DNA from: Parvibaculum sp045863935
GTDB lineage: Bacteria > Pseudomonadota > Alphaproteobacteria > Parvibaculales > Parvibaculaceae
DNA length: 64,000 nt
Direction of reading: 5' to 3'
Assembly (NCBI RefSeq): GCF_045863935.1
Contig: NZ_BTVP01000016.1
Location: 16,272 to 80,271, forward strand
Of the stretch, positions 7,422 to 15,382 are shown piece after piece. Each line of letters starts with the position of its first letter. Positions within the stretch are counted from its first letter, which is position 1. Below the pieces are notes generated by a model that saw nothing but the letters and a program-made list of their open reading frames with translations, made no database searches and was not told where the DNA came from. The position numbers and the translations under genes were made by a program.

Positions 7422-8639
7422 ATGCGTAATGCCTTCGACAACAGGACGGGCCTCAATAGCCTCGATCTTCCGGGCCGTCCGGAAGAGACGCGGGTCGTTG
7501 TCGCGATGTCGGGCGGCGTCGACAGCTCGGTCACGGCTGCGCTCCTCAAGGAGCAGGGCTACGACGTTGTCGGCATCACGATGCAGCTCTACGACCATGG
7601 GGTTGCCGTTCAGAAGAAGGGCGCCTGCTGTGCGGGGCAGGACATTCACGACGCGCGGCGCGTTGCGGAGCAGATCGGCATTCCGCACTACGTACTCGAC
7701 TATGAGGATCGTTTTCGCCGGGCGGTAATGGATGATTTCGCTGACTCCTACGCAGCCGGTGAGACGCCCATCCCGTGTGTCCGATGCAATGAGCGTGTGA
7801 AGTTTCGCGATCTTCTCGAAACGGCGCGCGAACTTGGCGCAGCAGCGCTTGCGACGGGTCACTACATCGCCAGCCGGCAGGGGACCAATGGCCGCGAGAT
7901 GCATCGCCCGCGCGATCTCGATCGCGACCAGAGCTATTTCCTGTTCACGACGACGCGTCAGCAACTCGATTTCCTCCGGTTTCCTCTCGGCGATCTGACC
8001 AAGCCGGAGGCGAGGGCGCTGGCAGCGCGGATGGGGCTCGGTGTTGCCGACAAGCCGGACAGCCAGGACATCTGCTTCGTACCGGGCGGGCGCTATACGA
8101 CCATCGTTCAGAAGCTTCGTCCGGGGGCTGCCGAACCCGGTGATATCGTCCATCTCGACGGACGTGTGCTGGGCCGCCACGACGGCATCATCAATTTCAC
8201 GATCGGTCAGCGCCGTGGGCTCGGTATCGGCGCGAGTGGGCCCGACAGTGAGCCTGTTTTCGTCGTGAAGCTCGATCCCGCGCGGCGGCAGGTCGTCGTC
8301 GGCCCCAGGGAAGCGCTTGAGACGCACCGGCTGACTCTGCGGGATATCAATTGGCTTGGAGACGTTCCCTTAAAGGAACTCCCGGAAGAAGGGCTCCCGG
8401 TTCTCGCCAAGGTGCGTTCGACGAGGCCGCCGGTCGCGGCGCGGCTCAAGCCTGCCCACGAAGGGGCGGAAATCGATCTCCTCCAGGGCGAGGACGGCGT
8501 TGCGCCGGGTCAGGCCTGCGTCTTTTATGAGGCGGGCTCAGGCGAGCGGGTGTTGGGTGGTGGCTGGATCGCCCGCGCCGAAAGCCGCTGGCAGTATGTG
8601 GATGCCGGGCTGGCCGGAAGGGCTGGGGCGGCCGAGTGA
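7422..8639 (+). CDS. mnmA: tRNA-specific 2-thiouridylase MnmA
   Basis: MnmA makes the 2-thio group of the wobble uridine s2U34 in tRNA Lys, Glu and Gln, using ATP and sulfur relayed to an active-site cysteine. Visible features are the PP-loop VAMSGGVDSSVTAALL, the ITMQLYD segment, the catalytic-cysteine region TPIPCVRCNERVKF, the second cysteine in DSQDICFVPGG and INFTIGQRRGLGIG in the C-terminal part. I chose the ATG at 7422 (405 residues); a GTG at 7395 would add nine residues, and neither has a strong ribosome site. The gene is divergent from fliK. Confidence 0.95.
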   Translation: MRNAFDNRTGLNSLDLPGRPEETRVVVAMSGGVDSSVTAALLKEQGYDVVGITMQLYDHGVAVQKKGACCAGQDIHDARRVAEQIGIPHYVLDYEDRFRRAVMDDFADSYAAGETPIPCVRCNERVKFRDLLETARELGAAALATGHYIASRQGTNGREMHRPRDLDRDQSYFLFTTTRQQLDFLRFPLGDLTKPEARALAARMGLGVADKPDSQDICFVPGGRYTTIVQKLRPGAAEPGDIVHLDGRVLGRHDGIINFTIGQRRGLGIGASGPDSEPVFVVKLDPARRQVVVGPREALETHRLTLRDINWLGDVPLKELPEEGLPVLAKVRSTRPPVAARLKPAHEGAEIDLLQGEDGVAPGQACVFYEAGSGERVLGGGWIARAESRWQYVDAGLAGRAGAAE

Positions 8640-8733
8640 AACGCAATTTAGCCTCAATCGGGCTCGATATAATGTTGCCGTGTGAGGGCGCAGGCCGCAC
8701 ATTGGCTCGGTATAATTTGCGGGGTGAGCGGTT

Positions 8734-9414
8734 TTGAGCGGGATAGCCCGAATAGACGAACAGTCGGTCATCAAGGCTTATGCGCGCTGGGCTCCTGTTT
8801 ATGACTTCTCCTTCGGCCCCATAGCCGATGCAGGGCGCAAGCGCGCCATCGAGATCATCAACAAGCGTCAGGGTTCGCTGCTTGAAGTGGGTGTGGGAAC
8901 GGGCGTTGCGCTGCCGCGCTACGCGCCGCATCTCACTGTCACCGGCATCGATCTCTCACCGGACATGCTCCGTATCGCGCGCCAGCGTGTGCGGGAGCGG
9001 AAGCTGACCAACATCGCAGGTATTTTCGAAATGGATGCGTCGGAGCTCCGTTTCGAAGATGCCTCCTTCGACACCGTCGTCGCCATGTATGTGATGACCG
9101 TGGTGCCGGACCCGGTGAAGGTTCTCAACGAACTCGAGCGCGTTTGCGCGCCGGGCGGGGAAGTGCTCATCGTAAACCACTTCGCGCAGGATCACGGGCT
9201 GCGTGGATGGGTCGAAAGCTTCATGGCGCCCGCGGCCCGGGCGCTTGGCTGGCACCCCGATTTCCGGGTGGAGACCATTACCGACATCACGACGCTCGAT
9301 CTCGTCGAGACGGTCAAGCTGAAGCCGTTTGGCCTCTTCACCATGCTGCGCTTCCGGAAAAGGGAGGAGACACCCGTCTCCGGTGTGCCCGAGGAGAGCG
9401 TTCCTGCGGCCTGA
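8734..9414 (+). CDS. pmtA: Phosphatidylethanolamine N-methyltransferase, Rhodobacter type
   Basis: This 226-residue SAM-dependent methyltransferase carries motif I LLEVGVGTGVALPRYAPHLT followed by VTGIDLSPDMLRIARQR and a VKLKPFGLFTMLRFRKRE tail. The YARWAPVYDFSFGPIADAGR opening matches the bacterial PmtA family, which methylates phosphatidylethanolamine to phosphatidylcholine at the inner membrane. The only good start in frame is TTG at 8734, preceded by GGGGTGAGCGG; no earlier ATG exists. It lies 94 bases after mnmA. A ubiquinone or other small-molecule methyltransferase is less likely. Confidence 0.82.
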   Translation: MSGIARIDEQSVIKAYARWAPVYDFSFGPIADAGRKRAIEIINKRQGSLLEVGVGTGVALPRYAPHLTVTGIDLSPDMLRIARQRVRERKLTNIAGIFEMDASELRFEDASFDTVVAMYVMTVVPDPVKVLNELERVCAPGGEVLIVNHFAQDHGLRGWVESFMAPAARALGWHPDFRVETITDITTLDLVETVKLKPFGLFTMLRFRKREETPVSGVPEESVPAA

Positions 9415-9480
9415 GGGGGCTGGATTTTCCCGGCATCGGGCTCGATCGCGACCTTCGGGCGATTCCTCCTATCCTCTTGC

Positions 9481-9510
9481 TTGACAGGCCTTTGCGACGG
9501 CCATTATATC
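9481..9510 (+). promoter_or_regulatory. Sigma-70 promoter for tRNA-Met
   Basis: A perfect -35 TTGACA (9481-9486) is followed after 17-18 bases by TTATATC as a -10 (9504-9510). The predicted start is about 50 bases upstream of the tRNA. Confidence 0.65.
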
Positions 9511-9564
9511 CGGGGCTCTCGCGGGGCCCATGGCCCAGCCACCGCTCAATTCTGCGGTTTTCGG

Positions 9565-9641
9565 GGCGGAGTAGCTCAGTTGGTTAGAGCAGCGGAATCA
9601 TAATCCGCGTGTCGGCGGTTCGAATCCGTCCTCCGCTACCA
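9565..9641 (+). tRNA. tRNA-Met (anticodon CAT)
   Basis: This is a full cloverleaf of 77 bases including encoded CCA: acceptor GGCGGAG with CTCCGCT, D-arm GCTCAGTTGGTTAGAGC, anticodon stem GCGGA/TCCGC around loop ATCATAA, and TPsiC arm with GGTTCGAATCC. The CAT anticodon could belong to elongator Met, initiator or lysidine-modified Ile2. The G1-U72 pair and the GCGGAATCATAATCCGC arm look like the alphaproteobacterial elongator tRNA-Met as I remember it; the initiator would lack a 1-72 pair and carry GGG/CCC in the anticodon stem. Confidence 0.93.
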
Positions 9642-9751
9642 TCCCCATCCCTTTTTGCATCCAGGCACGGTTCCTGCTCCACCCTCTGCAGAGCCCTCCG
9701 AAAGATGTTTCGCGAGGGGCGTTTCGCGTCAAAACGGATCAACTGGGGTGA

Positions 9752-10030
9752 ATGATGGAACAAATCGGCACACATCTCGCGCGGCATCGTCTCGCGCTCA
9801 CCAGCGCGGCTGCGGTTGCGGCCGCGGCGGTTCTCTACGCCTTTTTTGCTGCCACGCCAGCATATGCTTGCAATGACGGCGGCAACTACAATTTCAATGA
9901 GAACTGGAACTACAACAGCAACACCAACTACAATTCGAACACGAACACGAACTACAACTCGAACACGAATTACAATTCGAATTCGAGCAGTTCCACGTCG
10001 GTCACCATTCGAACTTCCGTTTCCAGCTAG
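9752..10030 (+). CDS. Secreted Asn/Tyr-repeat small protein, function unknown
   Basis: The 92-residue protein has an N-terminal signal peptide (charged start, Ala-rich hydrophobic core at about residues 15-34, cleavage near TPAYA) followed by a mature region made almost only of Asn, Tyr, Ser and Thr. The unit NYNSNT appears four times with small variations, followed by a Ser run and SVTIRTSVSS. A good GGGGTGA ribosome site precedes the two tandem ATGs. The repeat is also visible in DNA as iterations of aactacaa(t/c)tcgaacacg. I recognise no family. The composition suggests a surface or matrix-associated, possibly self-assembling peptide, but that is inference. Confidence 0.7.
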   Translation: MMEQIGTHLARHRLALTSAAAVAAAAVLYAFFAATPAYACNDGGNYNFNENWNYNSNTNYNSNTNTNYNSNTNYNSNSSSSTSVTIRTSVSS

Positions 10031-10698
10031 AACGGGCAGGGCTCGGTGAAGGTCCGGAGCGTGCCATCCGACGGGTGGTGGAGCGTCAGGCTTTCGGCGT
10101 GCAGCTGAAGACGCTTGGCCGCGGCGAGGGCCGGTCCGGTCGCGTAGAAGCCATCTCCCAGAATTGGATGTCCGAGACTCAGCATGTGCACGCGAAGCTG
10201 GTGAGAGCGTCCCGTCAGCGGTGACAGCAGCAGCCGCGTTGCGTTTTCCTCGCGTGCAAGAACTTCCCATTCTGTTTGCGCCGGGCGTCCGTTCTCCAGA
10301 TCGATCATCTGTTTCGGCCGGTTCGGCCAGTCGCAGGAGAGTGGCTGGTCGACGATGCCCCTGTCGTCCTTCATGCGACCCCATACGCGTGCGACATATC
10401 TCTTGCGTATCTTGCGCCGTTCGAACTGCAGGCCGAGGTGACGATGTGCCTTGGGGTTCATCGCCATTATCACGACGCCGGAGGTTTCCCGGTCCAGCCG
10501 GTGCACGATGCGTGCATTGGTGTACTCCGCCCTTGCCCGGCTTTCGAGACAATCTCCATGTTCGGCCGGTTTCCCTGCAACGCAGAGGAGGCCGTATTGC
10601 TTGGCGAGCACGAGAATGTCGTCATCCACATGCAGGATTGTGAGCCAGGGCGCGAGCGGCGGATCGTATTCGAAGCCGTTGGAGAGGGGGGTGTTCAT
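10027..10698 (-). CDS. rluA: RluA-family rRNA/tRNA pseudouridine synthase
   Basis: From the ATG at 10698 the protein has 223 residues, matching E. coli RluA (219). It contains the catalytic motif IVHRLDRETSGVVIMAM with the active-site Asp, CDWPNRPKQMIDLENGRPAQ and LLSPLTGRSHQLRVHMLSLG, all of which follow E. coli RluA almost word for word. RluA isomerises U746 of 23S rRNA and U32 of several tRNAs. The in-frame extension to 10827 is not used here because it overlaps slyX. The 3' end overlaps the convergent Asn/Tyr-repeat gene by four bases. Confidence 0.9.
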   Translation of the reverse strand: MNTPLSNGFEYDPPLAPWLTILHVDDDILVLAKQYGLLCVAGKPAEHGDCLESRARAEYTNARIVHRLDRETSGVVIMAMNPKAHRHLGLQFERRKIRKRYVARVWGRMKDDRGIVDQPLSCDWPNRPKQMIDLENGRPAQTEWEVLAREENATRLLLSPLTGRSHQLRVHMLSLGHPILGDGFYATGPALAAAKRLQLHAESLTLHHPSDGTLRTFTEPCPF

Positions 10699-10709
10699 GA
10701 AGCGCCACC

Positions 10710-10931
10710 TCAATAATGCGGCGGCGGCGGTTCGGCGGAGGAGGGGGCATCCGCACTCTGTTCGACCGTGTGCAGACGGCTCTCGAGCGCGGACAGCTTC
10801 CGCGCCAGCTCGTCGATCGTACGCCATTGCGTGGCGAAGCTTTCGTTCAGGTCCTCAAGGGCTCTGTCCTGGTGAGCAACACGGATTTCGAGTTCGTCGA
10901 TCCGCTGCGCCAGCCTTTCCCGATCTGTCAT
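10710..10931 (-). CDS. slyX: SlyX family protein
   Basis: The 73-residue protein is an acidic coiled coil (ERLAQRIDELEIRVAHQDRA, then LEDLNESFATQWRTIDELAR) ending in the proline-rich PPPPHY that is characteristic of SlyX. The molecular function of SlyX is unknown. It lies 11 bases upstream of rluA and 4 bases after the GIY-YIG gene on the same strand, so the three probably share a transcript. Confidence 0.88.
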   Translation of the reverse strand: MTDRERLAQRIDELEIRVAHQDRALEDLNESFATQWRTIDELARKLSALESRLHTVEQSADAPSSAEPPPPHY

Positions 10932-10935
10932 GTCG

Positions 10936-11235
10936 TCAATCCAGCTGTTCCATATTTCCCGCGCTGCGGATCAAGCCGCGCTTCCCGGCGGTGGGCATTT
11001 TCTTGATCGCGTGTTCCGCCTTCAAGGCTTCGGACCTGCTGGCGAAACGGCGTGTAAAGACGATTCGTTCCGGCGGATAGCTTCTGGTGAAGCGTGCGCC
11101 CTTGCCGGATGCATGCGCCTTGTAGCGCGCTTCGAGGTCGAGGGTAATACCGGTATAGAGCCGTCCGCCCGCGCATTCGAGAATGTAAAGGTACCATTCG
11201 CGCGAGCTGGGCTCAGGCCCGTCACTTTCCGTCAT
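10936..11235 (-). CDS. GIY-YIG domain protein (UPF0213/YhbQ-like)
   Basis: The 99-residue protein is a stand-alone GIY-YIG nuclease domain: WYLYILECAGGRLYTGITLD with the paired Tyr, the Arg in LEARYKAHASGKGARFTRSY, and the metal-binding Glu in SRSEALKAEHAIKKM. Members of this family (E. coli YhbQ) are small DNA-nuclease-like proteins with an ill-defined role in DNA repair or exchange. It is the first gene of the run GIY-YIG, slyX, rluA. Confidence 0.88.
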   Translation of the reverse strand: MTESDGPEPSSREWYLYILECAGGRLYTGITLDLEARYKAHASGKGARFTRSYPPERIVFTRRFASRSEALKAEHAIKKMPTAGKRGLIRSAGNMEQLD

Positions 11236-11313
11236 TGGCCGATTTCCGCTTTCGGTCGGGGGCGTCAGGTCGTATTATGGCAAGATCAATGCTCTTGGGG
11301 AGGAGCGGAGGGA

Positions 11314-11529
11314 ATGAACGACAATAGCAGCCTAAGGTACTTGGGCGAGGCCTATGACGGCGTGCGCTTCCATGTCGAGCCGCTCTGGGCGGCACTCGGC
11401 AGCGATACGGCCCTTCAGGCCTATATGCTCCTGGCCGCGGCCGGTTTTGCCATATATGGCCTCATGACCGTGTTCAGGGTGCTGCGAGGATTGGCGCTTG
11501 CAGCCATGGGTGCGGTGGTGCGTATCTGA
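11314..11529 (+). CDS. Small single-span membrane protein, function unknown
   Basis: The 71-residue ORF begins at ATG 11314, directly after a strong AGGAGCGGAGGG ribosome site, which is the main support for a real gene. The first 35 residues are soluble and mixed; residues about 36-70 are hydrophobic (AYMLLAAAGFAIYGLMTVFR, then VLRGLALAAMGAVVRI), enough for one or two helices. No family is recognised. It is divergent from the GIY-YIG gene and precedes exoD by about 150 bases. Confidence 0.6.
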   Translation: MNDNSSLRYLGEAYDGVRFHVEPLWAALGSDTALQAYMLLAAAGFAIYGLMTVFRVLRGLALAAMGAVVRI

Positions 11530-11676
11530 ACCTGCTTCTTCGCGACAAGACTACGCACAGGAGAGGAGCTTCCGGTGGGGCAGCCATGCCCACCGGTGCC
11601 GGATGTGCGATGCCGCAGTGACGGCACGGGGGGAAAAGTGGTAGAAGCCATCCCCTAGTTGGCCGATGGCAGTCAG

Positions 11677-12279
11677 ATGAAGAAAAGACGGAGCGGCGCC
11701 CTTAGAGGTCTCGCACAGGTCGGCACTCGCAAGAAGCCGCACGGAAGCACTTTCGGTGATGTTCTGGAATCGCTGGGCGATCGCAGCTTCGGCTGGGGGC
11801 TGATGCTTGTCGGTTTCATGAACATGCTGCCGCTACCACCCGGCACGAACATGGTGCTCGGGCTGCCGATCCTCTTCATCGCGACGCAAATGGCCATCGG
11901 ACGGAAAACGCTGTGGCTTCCCGGCTTCGTCACCAACCGGTTTATCGCGCGCGAAAGATGGCGGGCGGGCGCACTGAGCGCCCTGCCGATTGCGCGACCG
12001 CTGGCGCGGCTGACCAAGATTCGTTATCTGCGCGTCTTTCAGGGCAAGGCGGAACGCCCGCTGGGCGTCCTGCTCCTTGTTACGGGAGTGGTGCTATGCC
12101 TGCCGATCCCGTTGACCGGATGGCTTCCGGCGATCTCCTGCTTTGTCGTCGGGATTGGCCTTGTCGAACATGACGGGGCAATCGTTGGGCTCGGCATGGC
12201 GATCGCCATCGCCGCAATCTCGGTCGCCGTTGCAATGGCGTTCACGATCTATTTTGGCCTGGCCTACGCCGTGCACTGA
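11677..12279 (+). CDS. exoD: ExoD family membrane protein
   Basis: The protein of about 200 residues matches the ExoD pattern: soluble start with GDVLESLGDRSFGWGLMLVG, then FMNMLPLPPGTNMVLGLPIL, FIATQMAIGRKTLWLPGF, and at the C-terminus three or four hydrophobic helices with RPLGVLLLVTGVVLCLPIPL. ExoD was named for exopolysaccharide and alkaline-tolerance phenotypes in Sinorhizobium; its biochemical role is not settled. I use the ATG at 11677 (MKKRRSG); a TTG at 11659 would add six residues. It converges with the GST gene. Confidence 0.85.
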   Translation: MKKRRSGALRGLAQVGTRKKPHGSTFGDVLESLGDRSFGWGLMLVGFMNMLPLPPGTNMVLGLPILFIATQMAIGRKTLWLPGFVTNRFIARERWRAGALSALPIARPLARLTKIRYLRVFQGKAERPLGVLLLVTGVVLCLPIPLTGWLPAISCFVVGIGLVEHDGAIVGLGMAIAIAAISVAVAMAFTIYFGLAYAVH

Positions 12280-12282
12280 CGG

Positions 12283-12909
12283 CTAATTGCCGAGATCGTA
12301 TTGTCCGCCGCGTTCGACGCCGCGCTTGTAGGCGGGCCGCTCGTGCATTTTGTCGAGATACCGACCGAGATTTTCGAAGCCTTTGAGAAGGCCAAGGGAC
12401 CTGGCCGCTTCCAGCGGGAAGGTCAGTTGGATATCGGCACCGCTCAGTGTGTCGCCGACAAAAAAATCGCGCTGTCCCAACGCCTCGTTCATGTAACCGA
12501 AATGGTTCTGGACCTCGCTTTCAATACGCGGGTGCAACGGTTTGCCTGCCTCGCCAAGCCGCATCACGTAGAGCGACAGCATTACCGGCAACATCGCCGA
12601 CCCTTCGGCGTAGTGCATCCAGTGGAGATAGGACACGAATTCCGGCGACTCCTCGTCGGGCATCATCCGGTCGCGCCCATACTTCCGGACCAGGTACTCG
12701 ACAATCGCGCCGGATTCGGCAACCGTCCGGTTGTCATCCGTTATGACGGGCGATTTTCCAAGCGGATGAACTTGCTTCAAGCTTTCGGGGGCAAGGTTCG
12801 ACGTCGTATCGCGTTGATAAGAAACGATCTCATAGTCGAGGCCGAGTTCTTCCAGCAGCCAGAGAATGCGCTGCGAACGGGAATTGTTCAGGTGGTGGAC
12901 GGTGATCAT
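12283..12909 (-). CDS. Glutathione S-transferase coupled to egtBD
   Basis: The 208-residue GST has a thioredoxin-like N-terminal domain (ITVHHLNNSRSQRILWLLEE, with the Ser-Arg-Ser catalytic region; HPLGKSPVITDD with the cis-Pro; ESGAIVEYLVRKY) and a helical C-terminal domain with SGADIQLTFPLEAA. Its ATG overlaps the egtD stop codon as ATGA at 12906-12909, so translation is probably coupled to ergothioneine synthesis. A role in conjugating or recycling thiols alongside ergothioneine is inferred from the operon, not from the sequence. Confidence 0.9.
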   Translation of the reverse strand: MITVHHLNNSRSQRILWLLEELGLDYEIVSYQRDTTSNLAPESLKQVHPLGKSPVITDDNRTVAESGAIVEYLVRKYGRDRMMPDEESPEFVSYLHWMHYAEGSAMLPVMLSLYVMRLGEAGKPLHPRIESEVQNHFGYMNEALGQRDFFVGDTLSGADIQLTFPLEAARSLGLLKGFENLGRYLDKMHERPAYKRGVERGGQYDLGN

Positions 12910-13904
12910 GAAGGTGTTGTCTCCTGGCGGGCACGCAATGCGTGAACGCTGAACAACTTCCTCTCGTCTGTCCAGACCTCAATAGGGTCGAAGCCTGCTT
13001 CCCGGGCAAGCTCGTGGAAGCCGTCCAGCCGGTATTTGTGCGAGCTTTCCGTGTGTATCGTTTCGCCTTCGCGGAACCGGAAGCGGCGAGTACCGACAGC
13101 CACCTCCTGATCGCGAAGGCTCACGAGGTGCATTTCGATCCGCTCAAGTTCTGCGTTCCAGCGCGCCTCATGCCGGAAGTGGGACAGATCGAAGCTGCCC
13201 GCCAGTTCACGGTTGATGCGTCTGAGAAGGTTGAGATTGAAAGCCGCCGTGACGCCGGCCTTGTCGTCATACGCAGCCAGCAATACATCGAGGTCCTTCA
13301 CCAGATCGACGCCGACAACCATAACCGCGCCGTCCCCCAGCAGATTCCTCGCAGCCGACAGAAAGCCGACGGCTTCCGCGCGGGTGAAATTGCCGATGGT
13401 CGATCCGGGGAAAAAGCCCGCCGTGGTCCGATAGCGGGCGCCTGCGAGTTCCGGCAGCGCGAAAGGTTCTGTGTAGTCGGCGCATACCGGGGCAATGCTC
13501 AGATCGGGGAAACTCCTCGCAAGGTCTGCGTTCGCCGCGACGAGGTGATCCCGGGAAATGTCGACGGGAAGGTACGCAGCGGGCCGGTCCAGCGCGGTCA
13601 GGAGCAGACGTATCTTCGTGCCCGCTCCCGATCCGAACTCGACAAGCCGTACTTCCGGCCCGAGGCTCGCGGCGATGTCGCCCGCGTGCCGCTGCAGGAT
13701 ATGGAGCTCCGTCCGCGTCGGATAATACTCGGGCAGATCGCATATCCGGTCGAAGATCTCCGAGCCGCGCCTGTCGTAGAGGAACTTGCAAGGCAGGGTC
13801 TTTTGCGATTGCGAAAGGCCCTGGATCACCTCCAGCCGGAACTCCTCGAGCGAAGGCTCCAGATCCTGAAGTTCCTCCAGGCGACTCTCTCTGCTCTTGC
13901 TCAT
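12906..13904 (-). CDS. egtD: L-histidine N-alpha-methyltransferase EgtD
   Basis: The ATG at 13904 directly follows GGAGGACAT and overlaps the egtB stop (ATGA). The 332-residue protein has EgtD signatures: LPCKFLYDRRGSEIFDRICD, LPEYYPTRTELHIL, SAM motif VRLVEFGSGAGTKIRLLL, YLPVDISRDHL, and FFPGSTIGNF. EgtD trimethylates histidine to hercynine, the first step of ergothioneine synthesis. The C-terminal ETIHTESSHKYRLDGFHELA belongs to the histidine-binding part. An in-frame ATG at 13940 lies inside egtB and is less likely. Confidence 0.95.
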   Translation of the reverse strand: MSKSRESRLEELQDLEPSLEEFRLEVIQGLSQSQKTLPCKFLYDRRGSEIFDRICDLPEYYPTRTELHILQRHAGDIAASLGPEVRLVEFGSGAGTKIRLLLTALDRPAAYLPVDISRDHLVAANADLARSFPDLSIAPVCADYTEPFALPELAGARYRTTAGFFPGSTIGNFTRAEAVGFLSAARNLLGDGAVMVVGVDLVKDLDVLLAAYDDKAGVTAAFNLNLLRRINRELAGSFDLSHFRHEARWNAELERIEMHLVSLRDQEVAVGTRRFRFREGETIHTESSHKYRLDGFHELAREAGFDPIEVWTDERKLFSVHALRARQETTPS

Positions 13905-15193
13905 ATGTCCTCCGCTAGCCGGAAACCGCTGAACTGCCATCTGGCCGCGGGTCCGAAGAAATTTCTGTATGTCAGCCGTTCATGTCCTGGCGGTGTCGCG
14001 CAGGAGCGCCCCCTGAGCACCATCTGGTTCACCATGAACTTGCCGTTGTATTCACCGACTGCGCCTTTCGCCGCGCGAAAGCCCGGGTAGGGCAAGTAGC
14101 CACTTCCCGTCCATTCCCAGACGTCTTGTGAGAAACCTGGCTCCAGATGCCGCGGGTGAGGATTGAGCGCTGGTGTGTGGCCATTGCCGCCGGCGTGTGC
14201 GCGTGCCGAGACCTCCCATTCCGCCTCGCTCGGCAGGCGTTTTCCGGCCCAGGCTGCATAGGCTGCCGCTTCGTAAAAGCTCACATGCGCGACGGGTTCG
14301 TCTTCGCGCACAGGGCGGCGGCCATGAAGCGTGTAGGTCATCCAGACGGCACCGTCGCGCTGCCAGTAGCCGGGCGCTTCCCAGCCGTTTCGCCGTACTG
14401 CGTCCCAGCCGTCGGAGAGCCAGAAATCCGGGCGCCCGTAGCCGCCGTCCGCGATGAAGTCGAGATACTCGCCTATGCTGACCGGCCTGTTTGCGATCTT
14501 CGCATCATGCAGAAAGACGCTGTGCTCCGGCCCTTCGTTGTCGAAGGAGAATCCCTCACCCGAATGACCGATGCTGTAGAGACCGGCTGAAATCTCCAGC
14601 CATCTAAGCTTCGGCGCGGAGTCGTTGGCGGCAGGATTCTGCTCGGGCAGGCAATAGGCTGGCCAGGTCGGATTCAGCGAAAGGGCGTGCTTGATGTCGG
14701 TCAGCAGCAGTTCCTGATGCTGTTGCTCGTGATTGAGCCCCAACTCTATGAGGGGCAGCGCGTCGGCCGGGCACTCATCGATGAAGCGCGACATCGCTTC
14801 GTCAACATGGGCGCGGTAGTCGGCAATCTCGGCAACGCTTGGCCGGGTGATCATCCCGCGCTGAGGACGGGGATGCCGCGCGCCGACGGCTTCGTAATAG
14901 GAGTTGAAGAGGTAATTGTAGGCCTTGTTGAAGACGACATAGCCCGGCGCGTGCGGCTGCAGCAGGAAGGTCTCGAAGAACCAGCTTGTGTGAGCGCGAT
15001 GCCATTTGGTGGGGCTGGCATCCGGCATCGACTGAACGGTCTGATCCTCCGCGCTGAGCGGCGCGGCCAGCGTCTCGGTCGCGCTGCGGACGTGTAGAAA
15101 GCGCTTCTTCAGTCCGGCACGGTTCTCACTCCATTCGCGAGAAGGTCGATCTTTGGGTGTGATGCCGCTCTCGCGAGGGAGGGTTTCCGGCAT
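13901..15193 (-). CDS. egtB: Ergothioneine synthase EgtB (hercynine oxygenase)
   Basis: The 430-residue protein has a DinB-like N-terminal domain with the iron-binding His in SPTKWHRAHTSWFFETFLLQ and the HX3HXE site in GLNHEQQHQELLLTDIKHAL. The C-terminal FGE-sulfatase domain carries VAHVSFYEAAAYAAWAGKRL, PSEAEWEVSARAHAGG, VWEWTGSGYLPYPGF and RNFFGPAARWQFSGFRLA. EgtB joins hercynine to a thiol donor and oxidises sulfur to the sulfoxide. The donor (gamma-glutamylcysteine or cysteine) cannot be read from the sequence; no egtA or egtC is present here. Confidence 0.95.
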   Translation of the reverse strand: MPETLPRESGITPKDRPSREWSENRAGLKKRFLHVRSATETLAAPLSAEDQTVQSMPDASPTKWHRAHTSWFFETFLLQPHAPGYVVFNKAYNYLFNSYYEAVGARHPRPQRGMITRPSVAEIADYRAHVDEAMSRFIDECPADALPLIELGLNHEQQHQELLLTDIKHALSLNPTWPAYCLPEQNPAANDSAPKLRWLEISAGLYSIGHSGEGFSFDNEGPEHSVFLHDAKIANRPVSIGEYLDFIADGGYGRPDFWLSDGWDAVRRNGWEAPGYWQRDGAVWMTYTLHGRRPVREDEPVAHVSFYEAAAYAAWAGKRLPSEAEWEVSARAHAGGNGHTPALNPHPRHLEPGFSQDVWEWTGSGYLPYPGFRAAKGAVGEYNGKFMVNQMVLRGRSCATPPGHERLTYRNFFGPAARWQFSGFRLAEDI

Positions 15194-15325
15194 GGATGGC
15201 CTCTCGATGTTTTTCTGCGTCGCGATTCAAACGCATGCAAACATGTGGGGTTTCACGCTTCAACCTTACAGGCCGATTTCGCGGCAGAAATGAACGCTAC
15301 TGCCAGTTTTCGGCACATGCAGAAA

Positions 15326-15357
15326 CGAAAATGGCCGGGCTTGAAGGCCCGGCCATT
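15326..15357 (-). terminator. Rho-independent terminator after the cold-shock gene
   Basis: An 11-base-pair perfect hairpin (AATGGCCGGGC with GCCCGGCCATT, loop of 6) at 15330-15357 is followed on the minus strand by TTTTCGTTT. It lies 25 bases past the cold-shock gene stop. Confidence 0.8.
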
Positions 15358-15382
15358 CGAATTTCCGAATAAAACGAGTGGG

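Noticed and set aside
9901..10020. Possible CRISPR-like array in the Asn/Tyr repeat DNA
   Set aside because: The repeats are short, contiguous, without spacers, and follow codon periodicity of a coding frame.
9584..10552. Minus-strand open frame of 322 codons covering the Asn/Tyr gene and most of rluA
   Set aside because: It is a different frame of the same strand as rluA, with Arg/Gly/Ser-rich sequence and an artificial IRIRVVVRVR run from the repeat; rluA is clear.
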